From assembly GCF_023898315.1 (NCBI RefSeq), contig NC_064614.1:74784501-74848500 (forward strand): a stretch of DNA of 64,000 nt, read 5' to 3'. The notes under the pieces were generated by a model. The model was not told the DNA's origin and made no database searches. It saw only the letters and a list, made by a program, of their open reading frames with translations. Positions 44,140 to 53,382 of the stretch are shown here, piece by piece (the first letter of the stretch is position 1; each line of letters starts with the position of its first letter). The position numbers were made by a program, and so were the translations under genes. This stretch comes from Schistocerca nitens (Eukaryota > Arthropoda > Insecta > Orthoptera > Acrididae).

Positions 44140-45165
44140 ATGAGTGAGAAGTGTGGGCTTTGCCGTAGGTTCGTGAGTAGTGGATTGCGGTGTGAGATTT
44201 GTTCGAAGTATTTTCACTGGGGGGAATGCAGTGGGGAAGCCAGTGGGCATTCTGGTGAGATCCTCTCCTGGAACTGCAGGTTATGCAGCAAGAGTAAGTT
44301 GATAGAGGAGCAGGAGCGTAAGATCTGTGCCCTTCAGGTGCAGTTGAAAAACGCACAGGAGGAGCTAGATAGGATGAGGAGGGAGAAGGGGGTTGGGGAA
44401 TGGGAGCTGGCTGTTGGCAAGAGATCTGCTAGGAGAAGGAGATTTTCAGATACTTTTACTATTGGTGTTTGTAATAGATATGACCAACTGTCAGAGTCTA
44501 GTGGAGAGGAATCTCTAGTAGCTGTAGATGTAGGAAGTATGCAGCAGACCTCAGCAGTTACGGTGGCTATGACAGTTGCAAAGTCTAAGAGAAAGAAGAA
44601 GGTTCTGCTGTTAGGTAGTTCTCATGGTAGAGGTGTAGGCCAGCAGTTGCAGGAAGTTTTGGGGAGTGAGTACCAGGTCACCAGCATTGTGAAGCCTAAT
44701 GCAGGATTGGCTCAGGTGACTTTTAACATAGGGGGGTTATGTAGGGATTTTACTAAAGAGGATCAGGTAGTGATTGTGGGTGGGGCTGGTAATAGTATTG
44801 ATAGGGATGGGGAGTATGACATAGATGGTGACCTGGAAAAGATAGCCACTCAGACTGGCAACACGAATGTGCATTTCGTGGAACTGTTTCAGCGTCACGA
44901 TCGGCCTCATCTTGATACAGCCGTCAGGCGTAATAACATGAGACTTGGGGGTGCGCTGATGACAGAAGGCATGAGTCACATTTCAGTGGTGTCGGTGGAG
45001 TCGATCAGCAGGACGGGTTTCACTAGACATGGCCTGCACCTCAACAGGTATGGGAAGGGGAGGTTGGCAAAACTTATAGGTGACAGCATAGGTGGGGGTG
45101 GTGGGATCACTCATGGGAAAAGTCCGGTAGTTGTGGGTGTTAGAGCTGTACTTTTTTTAGATTGA
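44140..45165 (+). CDS. CR1-type LINE ORF1: PHD-like finger, coiled coil and SGNH-esterase-like domain
   Basis: Intact, 341 residues; the ATG at 44140 sits in a good context (accatga). Residues 5-49 form a C4HC3-type finger: C5, C8, C18, C21, H26, C30, C46 and C49, with W44 before the last pair. Residues 54-84 (LIEEQERKICALQVQLKNAQ onward) look like a coiled coil. From residue 155, VLLLGSSHGRGVGQQL resembles SGNH block I with S161 at the nucleophile position. VVIVGGAGNS (about 210-219) could supply the oxyanion Asn, and TRHGLHLNRYGKGRL near the C-terminus the catalytic His. PHD and esterase domains are known in ORF1 of some CR1 LINEs. The protein presumably binds the element RNA or membranes/lipids, but this role is inferred. 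Confidence 0.9.
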   Translation: MSEKCGLCRRFVSSGLRCEICSKYFHWGECSGEASGHSGEILSWNCRLCSKSKLIEEQERKICALQVQLKNAQEELDRMRREKGVGEWELAVGKRSARRRRFSDTFTIGVCNRYDQLSESSGEESLVAVDVGSMQQTSAVTVAMTVAKSKRKKKVLLLGSSHGRGVGQQLQEVLGSEYQVTSIVKPNAGLAQVTFNIGGLCRDFTKEDQVVIVGGAGNSIDRDGEYDIDGDLEKIATQTGNTNVHFVELFQRHDRPHLDTAVRRNNMRLGGALMTEGMSHISVVSVESISRTGFTRHGLHLNRYGKGRLAKLIGDSIGGGGGITHGKSPVVVGVRAVLFLD

Positions 45166-48115
45166 AGTCAGCTGATAGGTATTCCTGCTTAAGGGAAGTC
45201 TCTCTAACAAAGAAACCACTTTCTACAAAGCTTGGGTATCCGATTTATGAGGGAATTAGTATATTTCATCAAAATATACAAGGTATTAGAGATAAAGTTA
45301 GTGAACTGCTTATAGATGTTGACTCTGAAATTATTGGTATATCTGAACACTTCTTAAATAAGGAGATAATTCAGAGGCTTCCTTTACCAGGATACAGGTT
45401 GGCTGGCAGCTTTTCTAGGAGCTCTTTGCGGTGTGGGGGAGTAGCCATGTATGTGAAAAACGGTATCCCATTTGAGTCAATTGATGTTTCAAAGTACTGC
45501 ACTGAAAAGGTGTTTGAATGTTGTGCAGGTGTGGTTAAATTTAGTGGAGCTAAACTTCTTACTGTTGTTATTTATAGATCCCCAGACTCCGATTTCACAA
45601 CATTTTTGCTAAAGCTAGAGGAGGTTCTTGGTTCACTTTATAGGAAATACAAAAAGTTTGTTATATGTGGTGACTTCAATATTAATTGTATAAGTGATTG
45701 TGCAAGGAAAAGGTTGTTGGTAGACCTCCTTAATTCATATAATCTTATGCAAACCGTATTCTTTCCAACGAGAGTGCAAGGGAACAGTAGAACAACTATA
45801 GACAATATTTTTGTTCATTCGTCATTACTAGAAGGGCATTCTGTTAGCAAAAAGGTGAATGGCCTTTCAGATCATGATGCACAAATTTTAAGTCTAAAAG
45901 ATTTTTGTGCTGCAACACATGTTAAATATAGTTATCAACTTTTTAGGAAAGCTGATCCAGTTGCTGTACAGACTTTTGTAAACCTTATCAAGGAACAAGA
46001 GTGGCAAGATGTTTATAGTGCTAATACAGTAGACGATAAATATAATGCCTTCCTCAAGACATTTCTCGTGCTCTTTGAAAGTTGCTTTCCGTTAGAACGT
46101 TCAAAACAGGGTACTAGCACAAACAGGCAGCCTGGGTGGCTGACTAAAGGGATAAGAATATCTTGTAGAACAAAGTGACAATTATATCAAAACGTTAGAA
46201 ACAGTCAAAATCTAAATGCAGCAGCCCATTACAAACAGTATTGTAAGGTGCTTAAAAAATTTATTAGGAAAGCAAAAAGTATGTGGTATGCAGACAGAAT
46301 AGCTAAGTCTCAGGATAAAATTAAAACCATATGGTCAGTCGTAAAGGAAGTTGCTGGTCTGCAGAGACAGGTCGAGGATATAGAATCAGTGCGTAGTGGG
46401 AATGTCCGTGTTACTGATAAGTCGCATATATGTACAGTATTTAATAATCACTTTCTGAATATAGCAGGTGAACTAAATAGAAACCTAATTCCAACAGGGA
46501 ATCATATAGCGCTCTTAGGAAAAAGTGTTCCGAGACTGTTACCTGAAGTGCTCCTCCATGATACTGACAAGAGGGAGATTGAGTTAATAATTAAATCACT
46601 AAAGACCAAGAACTCTCTTGGATATGACGGGGTATCTAGCAGAATACTGAAGTATTGTTCCATGTATGTTAGCCCAGTACTTAGCCATATCTGTAACTTT
46701 TCCCTTAGGAGTGGTCGGTTTCCTGACCGATTAAAGTACTCGGTAGTGAAGCCACTTTATAAAAAGGGAGACAGGGATAATGTTGACAATTATAGACCCA
46801 TTTCTATGCCATCGGTGTTTGCTAAAGTTATCGAGAAGGTTGTATATACAAGGTTACTGCAGCATTTAAATTCACATAATTTGCTGTCAAATGTACAGTT
46901 TGGTTTTAGAAATGGCTTAACAACTGAAAATGCTATAGTCTCTTTTCTCCGTGAGGTTTTGGACGGATTAAATAAAAAGTTGTGAACGTTAGGTGTTTTC
47001 TTTGATTTAACGAAGGCTTTTGACTGTGTTGACCACAAATTATTACTGCAGAAGTTGGAACATTATGGAGTAAGGGGAGTAGCTTACAATTGGTTCGCCT
47101 CCTACTTTAAGAACAGAAAGCAGAAGGTAATCCTCCGCAATACTGAGAGTGGTAATGATGTTCAGTCCCAATGGGGCACTGTTAAATGGGGCGTTCCCCA
47201 AGGGTCGGTGCTGGGGCCACTGCTGTTTCTTATTTATATAAATGATATGCCTTCTAGTATTACCGGTGATTCAAAAATATTTCTGTTTGCTGATGACACC
47301 AGCTTGGTAGTGAAGGATCTTGTGTGTAATATTGAAACATTATCAAATAATGTAGTTCATGAAATAAGTTCGTGGCTTGTGGAAAATAATTTGATGCTAA
47401 ATCACAGTAAGACTCAGTTTTTACAGTTTCTAACTCACAATTCAACAAGAACTGATATTTTAATCAGACAGAATGGGCATGTTATAAGCGAGACGGAACA
47501 GTTCAAATTCCTAGGCGTACGGATAGATAGTAACCTGTTGTGGAAAGCCCATGTTCAGGATCTTGTTCAAAAACTAAATGCCGCTTTATTTACCATTAGA
47601 ACAGTATCTGAAATAAGTGACATTTCAACACGAAAAGTAGTCTACTTCGCATATTTTCATACGCTTATGTCATATGGTATTATTTTTTGGGGTAATTCTA
47701 CTGATTCAAGAAGGGTATTTCTGGCTCAAAACGGGCTGTTCGAGCTATGTGTGGTGTAAGTTCGAAAACCTCTTGTCAACCCCTATTCAATAGTCTGGGA
47801 ATTTTGACATTGCCCTCACAGTATGTATTTTCTTTAATGTCGTTTGTTGTTAGCAATATTAGCTTATTCCCAAGAGTTAGCAGCTTTCACTCAGTTAATA
47901 CTAGGCAGAAATCAAATCTGCATGTGGAATGCACTTCCTTGACTCTTGTGCAGAAAGGAGTGCAGTATTCTGCTGCATCCATTTTCAATAAGCTACCACA
48001 AGAACTCAAAAATCTTAGCAGCAGCCCAAACACTTTTAAGTCTAAACTGAAGAGTTTCCTCATGGCTCACTCCTTCTATTCTGTCGAGGAGCTCCTGGAA
48101 GAGCTAAAAAATTAA
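45162..48115 (+). pseudogene. CR1-type LINE ORF2: endonuclease and reverse transcriptase, lightly damaged
   Basis: The AP-like endonuclease comes first: FHQNIQGIRDK, GISEHFLNK (catalytic Glu), VVIYRSPDSDF, FVICGDFNIN and NGLSDHDAQIL (Asp-His). The RT follows: LGYDGVSSRILKYC, VVKPLYKKGDRDNVDNYRPI, FFDLTKAFDCVDHKLLLQKL, WGVPQGSVLGPLLFLIYIND and LFADDTSLVV (47285-47296, catalytic FADD). The C-terminal part after 47747 is in another frame. Defects are TGA at 46176-46178 and 46983-46985, both in frame and one C-to-T change from Arg codons, and an apparent 1-base loss near 47730-47745. The start at 45162 is TTG, overlapping the ORF1 stop. Without damage the product would be about 985 residues, normal for CR1. 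Confidence 0.9.
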
Positions 48116-48283
48116 GCAAAATCCAGTGTTGCATTATTGATTTTCTTTATTTAAACTAACGACTTGTCGCCCGAATATGTTCCTTATATTTCATTTTATC
48201 TGTTTCTACAATCGTGTTATAATTTCATGTATTGACTCGTTCCATGACCATGGAGACTTCTCCTTAATGTGGTCCCACGGAAC

Positions 48284-48314
48284 AATAAATAAATAAATAA
48301 ATAAATAAATAAAA
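48284..48314 (+). repeat. (TAAA)n tail of the CR1-type LINE
   Basis: About seven TAAA units directly follow the 3' untranslated sequence ending cccacggaacaa. A short tandem microsatellite tail instead of poly(A) is characteristic of CR1-group LINEs. Confidence 0.9.
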
Positions 48315-48828
48315 TTCCCTTTCTTTCTTTCATTAGACGGAAAGTAAGTTAAATTCCATGTATTAAAGAGTGGAAGGTTTCAACAAGGCCCGTCATTCCC
48401 ACTTCTTGCTGAGAAGTCTCTCTATCTAATGCAAAACTGAAGAGTCTGTATACAAATAATAAATTAAACTCACATGCCGCTTTTTTCTTTCGGTATGTGA
48501 AATCTAATATTAGAAGCTAATGTACGTATTTGAATTCACCAATAGGAAGATGGATTGCGGAGGAAGGTTTGCCTATATACTGTAATATCACCACGCCGAG
48601 GACGTTAAGATGTAGTCGCACGAAGACGGAGCAGGTTGTTAGTAGTTCGTAAATAGAAGAGGGTCGTATCGGAAGAATCCGTAACATCTGAAATAGAACC
48701 GTTTGTCAACTCTGTTGACACTGTCAACCAGGAGATATGCCGTCTGTTGTAATTTGTGGTACTGCTCCTGTCACTAAGGCTTCATATATCGTTGAAATCT
48801 TTCTTAAAGTTATAACATCCATTTATCA

Positions 48829-49062
48829 CATAGTTAAAAGCAGCTTTACACCGTTCGTGGCAATTCAACGATGGTCATAAAATACAGGCGTTATGGCGTT
48901 ACAACTTAGTAACTGACACAATGATGATTTCTGCTACAAAATGATGTAAATATTGATTATGTCACTTACTAAGTCATAACGGCATAGAGCGCTTGATTTA
49001 CAACCATCGTTCAATTACAGTGGTCACGAACGATAAACAGCTGTTTTTAATTATCTAATGTA
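48829..49062. repeat. Imperfect large inverted repeat (hairpin)
   Basis: The left arm (cagctttacaccgttcgtgg, then ttcaacgatggt and acttagtaactgacacaat) is mirrored by a right arm whose complement reads cagctgtttatcgttcgtga, then tgaacgatggt and acttagtaagtgacataat. The arms are about 85-95 bp with a short centre near 48930-48950. It may be a non-autonomous foldback element. No coding sequence is present. Confidence 0.75.
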
Positions 49063-49142
49063 AGGCTGTTGTCATTATAATAAAACAAAAAGATTTTAAC
49101 GGTGTGTAAAGCCGTAATGGCACCAATCTTGAATTTTTTATG

Positions 49143-49200
49143 ATTTGAAGATGGCTAGATTTTTAGTCGAAACAAGCAGTTCAAATAAAAAATATTTCAC
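49143..49200 (+). other. Penelope-like or other retroelement tail motif
   Basis: The sequence tgaagatggctagatttttagtcgaaac has a 5-bp stem (ggcta with tagtc) between 'gaagat' and 'cgaaac', followed by aataaaaaatat. The same arrangement occurs at 61262-61310. This layout is seen at the ends of Penelope-like elements and resembles a hammerhead ribozyme core, but that is an inference from memory of the motif. Confidence 0.35.
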
Positions 49201-49575
49201 GTGTGATCATCGTAGGTCTTCAATCCATAACAAAATAAAAATAAAAAGAGAACGTTGAAGTTTACAAGTTTTGACGAAAAAGTGAGTATTCATGATGGTT
49301 CGGGGTTGCAGCCAAATGACGTCCACACGTACCCTCGATTTTTCGACTGACAACCATTCAACCATCTTCAGGTGACTTTCACTGGAGATTCCTGTCGCGA
49401 TGCAAGTCTGAGCGTTGTATCTGCTCTGAACTCTCAATGGATCATCCTTCCACGAAAATACTGACCACGACGAAATCCTCCTCGGATTGAGCTGTCAAGC
49501 AATCTGTGGAAATATGTATGGTGTGCGATTTTATTGACACATGGCGCACCAATTCGATTCACCTTTATGTGAGTA

Positions 49576-49779
49576 TCAAAAAAATGGTTCAAATGGTTCT
49601 GAGCACTATGGGACTTAACATCTTAGGTCATCAGTCCCCTAGAACTTAGAACTAGTTAAACCTAACTAACCTAACGACATCACACACATCCATGCCCGAG
49701 GCAGGATTCGAATCTGCGACCGTAGCAGTCGCGCGGTTCCGGACTGCGCGCCTAGAACCGCGAGACCACCGCGGCCGGC
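49576..49779 (-). repeat. tRNA-headed SINE, full-length head type A
   Basis: Complete reverse-oriented copy from the oligo-A start through the body to a head ending ccgcggccggc. The 10-bp duplication tatgtgagta is at 49566-49575 and 49780-49789. It serves as a good reference copy for the type A head. Confidence 0.93.
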
Positions 49780-49789
49780 TATGTGAGTA

Positions 49790-50445
49790 GTCTATTTGTC
49801 TCTTACAAGGATAGTGATCAACTATTTGGTTGCGACCAGAGGGTTCGGTGGAGGTGATCAGAAGCTCGATAGTGCTCTCCTGTGCAGTGGTCAGCGTAAA
49901 AGCAAAGCTGGGTTGCGTTCATTGAAATGGTGTGAGTTCAGGTGCGCTCCGGGCTGTAGTTGTGCACTCGCTACGAACTTGAGTGGCGGACGGATGGATC
50001 ACGCCTGTATTGCCGTGGTATTTTGTAGCGTTTTCTTGCGGGAGGATTCGCCGTCTTGGGTCATAGTGGACGGAAACTTCTACTGGACGTCTAGGGAGGA
50101 GACGTGGCTGTTTGATATGGCAGCTTGACGGTGACTTTTCGCTTTGATTTTGAACGTCCTGTGGATTCGGCTTGATTAGTCTGTTTGTTGCGGAGACTCC
50201 TTTCTTGCAATATCCCGCGGTACGTGAAACTTATCACTCCCCTTACGGCTCCTTGTTGACTGTAAATTACGCAACGGAATTGGTGTCTTGAGCTACCCTA
50301 ACATATAATCATAAAGTGGAAAATTTCAGTAATCATACTATATAACTATCAATTCAGTCATTAGAATAAATTAGAGAACTGAAGGAAACTGTGTGATCCT
50401 TCAAATAAAGTGCAAATAAAACGAATATCTACTGTATTAAATAAC
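49790..50445. other. Unassigned sequence
   Basis: A 110-codon plus-strand frame at 49796-50128 lacks an ATG I trust and any recognisable motif. Nothing else is identified. Confidence 0.3.
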
Positions 50446-51792
50446 ACACATCCAGAAATGTTTTGCATCACCCCAGCTACCAGAACTTCTGAAGATAGAC
50501 GTTGACTGTGGATATTATATCACAGACGTAGTCCCTTTTACTGTTCAGGGATGTCACTAAACCCTCCGAAAGATAACCATGAATGAGCAGTGCTTAATAA
50601 ATGGAGGGGTACGACAGCCAATCACGTCCACCAGGAAGGAGGTACACGGCTCGTGTTGTCTGTAGTCAACCATACCTAGACGATCAATACCGCCGTTCGA
50701 TCCCGTCCGCATGGTTACTTTTTGCGAGGAAGGGCTCTCAACAAGGGAAGTGTCCAGGCGTTTCGGAGTCAACCAAAGCGATGTTGTTCGGACATGGAGG
50801 AGATACAGAGAGACACGAACTGCCGATGACATGCCCCGCTCGGGCCGGCCAAGGGCTACTACTGCAGTGGAAGACCGCTACCTATGGATTATGGCTCGAG
50901 GAACCCTGATTGCAACGCCACCACGTTGAATAATGCTTTTCGTGCAGCCACAGGACGTCATGTTACGACTAAAACTGTACGCAATAGGCTGCATGATGCG
51001 CAACTTCACTCCCGACGTCCATGGCGAGGTCCAACTTTGCAACCACGACACCATGCAGTGTGGTACAGATGGGCCCAACAACATGCCGAATGGGCCACTC
51101 AGGACTGGCATCACATTCTCTTCACCGATGAGTGTCACATATTCCATCAACCAGACGTGTTTGGAGGCAACCCAGTCAGCCTGAACGCCCTAGATACACT
51201 GTCCAGCGAGTGCAGCGAGGTGGAGGTTCCCTGCTGTTTTGGGATGGCATTATGTGGGATCGACGTACGCCGCTGGTGGTCGTGGGAGGCGCCGTACCGG
51301 CTGTACGATACTTGAATGCCATCCTCCGACCGACAGTGCAACGATATCGACAGCATACTGGCGAGGCATTGGTCTTCATGGACGACAATTCGCTCCCCCA
51401 TCGTCCACATCTTGTGAATTACTTACTTCAGCATAACGATATAGCTCGACTAGAGCGGCCAGCATGTTCTACAGACATGATCCATATCGAACATCCCTGT
51501 GATAGATTGAAAATGGCTGTCTAAGAACGAAATGACCCACCTGCCACTTTGAGGGATCTACGCCGAGTCACCGTTGAGGAGTGGGACAATCTGGACCAAC
51601 AGTGCCTTGATGAACTTATGGATAGTATGCCACGACGAATACAGGCAAGCATCAATGCAAGAGGACATGCTACTGTGTATTAGAGGTACCGGTGTGTACA
51701 GAAATCTGGACCACGACCTCTGAACGTCTCGCTGTATGGTGGTATAACATGCAATGTGTAGTTTCCATGAACACTAAAAACGGTGGATATGA
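50446..51792 (+). mobile_element. Tc1-like transposon, right end replaced by another repeat
   Basis: The left end near 50446 begins cacatccagaaatgttttgc, which looks like a Tc1 terminus. A transposase follows on the plus strand to 51683. The right end is not seen as a matching inverted repeat; the sequence passes into the palindromic tRNA-like repeat at 51793, which probably inserted into or truncated it. Confidence 0.75.
50650..51683 (+). pseudogene. Tc1-like transposase pseudogene
   Basis: HTH sequence at 50711-50929 includes EEGLSTREVSRRFGVNQSDV, RTWRRYRETRTADDMPRSG and RPRATTAVEDRYL. The next frame gives GRHVTTKTVRNRLHDAQLHS and DWHHILFTDECHIFHQPDVF, with the first catalytic Asp in TDE. 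A third frame (51132-51524) has GSLLFWDGIMWDRRTPLVVV, LVFMDDNSLPHRPHLV (second Asp) and RPACSTDMIHIEH (catalytic Glu), 34 residues apart by count. A stop after KMAV precedes the C-terminal piece that ends RGHATVY at 51681. At least three frame breaks make it inactive. Confidence 0.82.
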
Positions 51793-52425
51793 TGAAACTT
51801 CCTGGCAGATTCAAACTGTTTACCCGATCGAGACTCGAACTCGGGACCTTTGCCTTTCGCGCGCAAGTGCTCTACCATCTGAGCTACCCAAGCACGACTC
51901 ACGCCCCGTCCTCACAGCCTTACTTCTGCCAGTACCTCGTCTCCTGCCTTCCAAACTTTACAGAAGCTCTCCTGCGAACCTTACAGAACTAGCACTCCAG
52001 AAAGAAAGGATATTGCGGAGACATGTCTTAGCCACAGCCTTGGGGATGTTTCCAGAATTAGATTTTTCACTCTGCAGCGAAGTGTGCGCTCATATGAAAC
52101 TTCCTTGCAGATTGAAACTTTGTGCCGGACACAGACTCGAACTCGGGACCTTTGTCTTTCGCGGGCAAGTACTAGTTCTGCAAGGTTCGCAGGAGACCTA
52201 CTGTAAAGTTTGGAAGACAGGAGACGAGGTACTGGCAGAAGTAAAGCAGTGAGGACGGGGCGTGGGTTGTACTTGGGTAGCTCAGATGGTAGAGCACTTG
52301 CCGCGAAAGGCCAAGGTCCCGAGTTTGAGTTTCGGTCCGGCACACAGTTTTAATCTTCCAGGAAGTTTCATATCAGCGCACACTTCGCTGCAGAGTGAAA
52401 ATCTCATTCTGGTGGAACATCTCAT
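51793..52425. repeat. Palindromic repeat with tRNA-like modules in both orientations
   Basis: A unit beginning tgaaacttcctggcagattc at 51793 contains a reverse-oriented tRNA-like segment (ctaccatctgagctaccca). It restarts at about 52097 (tgaaacttccttgcagattg) and then meets its own inverted copy, which runs out to 52425 and ends with the complement of the same start. The inverted half includes a forward tRNA-like segment at 52271-52345. The layout is that of a foldback element built from tRNA-like sequence. Confidence 0.85.
52271..52345 (+). other. tRNA-like sequence (pseudo-tRNA) within the palindromic repeat
   Basis: It has a D-arm/A-box-like gtagctcagatggtagagca and a T-arm/B-box-like ccgagtttgagtttcgg with spacing close to that of a tRNA. 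The B box departs from GGTTCGA, and the acceptor ends do not pair convincingly. It is best read as a repeat component derived from a tRNA gene rather than a functional tRNA. Confidence 0.6.
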
Positions 52426-53382
52426 TCACAGGTTCCGGAACTCTCGGAGCCGAGGTGATGAAAAACTTTTTATGATATGTGTGTTACATATTGACATCAA
52501 CATTCTACGAAAAGAAATTGCTGACGACAATTAACAAGATAGGCGAGAGGAGGGATGACTACCGCATCCCAGGTGCACTCTAAATCATTGATCCGCTACA
52601 ACCCAACGAATCATTTACAACCTCCAGGGGTCGACTGAATACCATATCAAACGATACTATGGCATGAGCCGGGTTTAGCGGAGCTGTGGCAACGATATGC
52701 TCCCTATCTAAACATTAACCCCCATCTAGTGAGCTGTGCTGCTGTATTGGTTCACCAATCTGCTGTAGGGGTGAGTCGGACGAATGTTGTCGTAGTGGAG
52801 ACTCATAATATCGCTCGTCGAGTCTCGGACACCTCCAAGCACCACGACGTCTCGAACCAGCGATCTGTCCTCGTCCACTATTAAACTGAGAGTGTCTCTT
52901 TTTCTTCCTCCAGCTCCCGATGTGGAAGATTTTGCTAATGAAATGTTACTCATTTTCGCCAATAGCGTGTCAATGCCGCGTTTAAGAAACTCCCTGAGTG
53001 CCAACGACACAACTTGCGCATTCAGAGCTGCGCATTTCTCACGTATTCACATACTGGAAGTATTATCCCCTTTATCCCCGACCACTGAAATATTATAAGA
53101 TAAATGTCCCTGTAATAAATCAATGTCATAAAATTTTAAGTAGATGCTACGAAACTGTCCTGTATACATATATTTAGTATACATGGAAGGAGGCAAGTCA
53201 GACTGCTTGTAATCTTGCATGTTTAATGATGGCTCTGATAATTTTCTTGGGAAATTGTTAATTTTATGGGGAGATCTACCAGCCTTACCATACCCCCGAT
53301 GTCTGGCACCGTCAGGTTTTACGAAAAAGAGAGTTGGCGAAGGATCTGAGTGTAGTTATCCAGACTGTGATAAAATTTGTCC
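52426..53382. other. Unassigned sequence upstream of the RTE element
   Basis: A 94-codon minus-strand frame at 53010-52726 has no known motif. The last 100 bases or so may belong to the RTE 5' region. Confidence 0.3.

Larger units (their letters stand above)
43540..48314 (+). mobile_element. Nearly complete CR1-type LINE retrotransposon
   Basis: Two coding regions lie in LINE order: ORF1 (44140-45165) and ORF2 with endonuclease and RT (45162-48115). A 3' untranslated part and a (TAAA)n tail at about 48284-48314 follow. The microsatellite tail and the PHD-esterase ORF1 are CR1-group features. The 5' boundary is uncertain and set near the start of a long leader-like region. No target duplication was found. 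Damage is light: two stops and one frameshift in ORF2 and a changed start codon. Confidence 0.9.

Noticed and set aside
52271..52345. Functional tRNA gene
   Set aside because: The A and B boxes are recognisable, but the T-arm is mutated, acceptor pairing is poor, and the sequence is part of a palindromic repeat.
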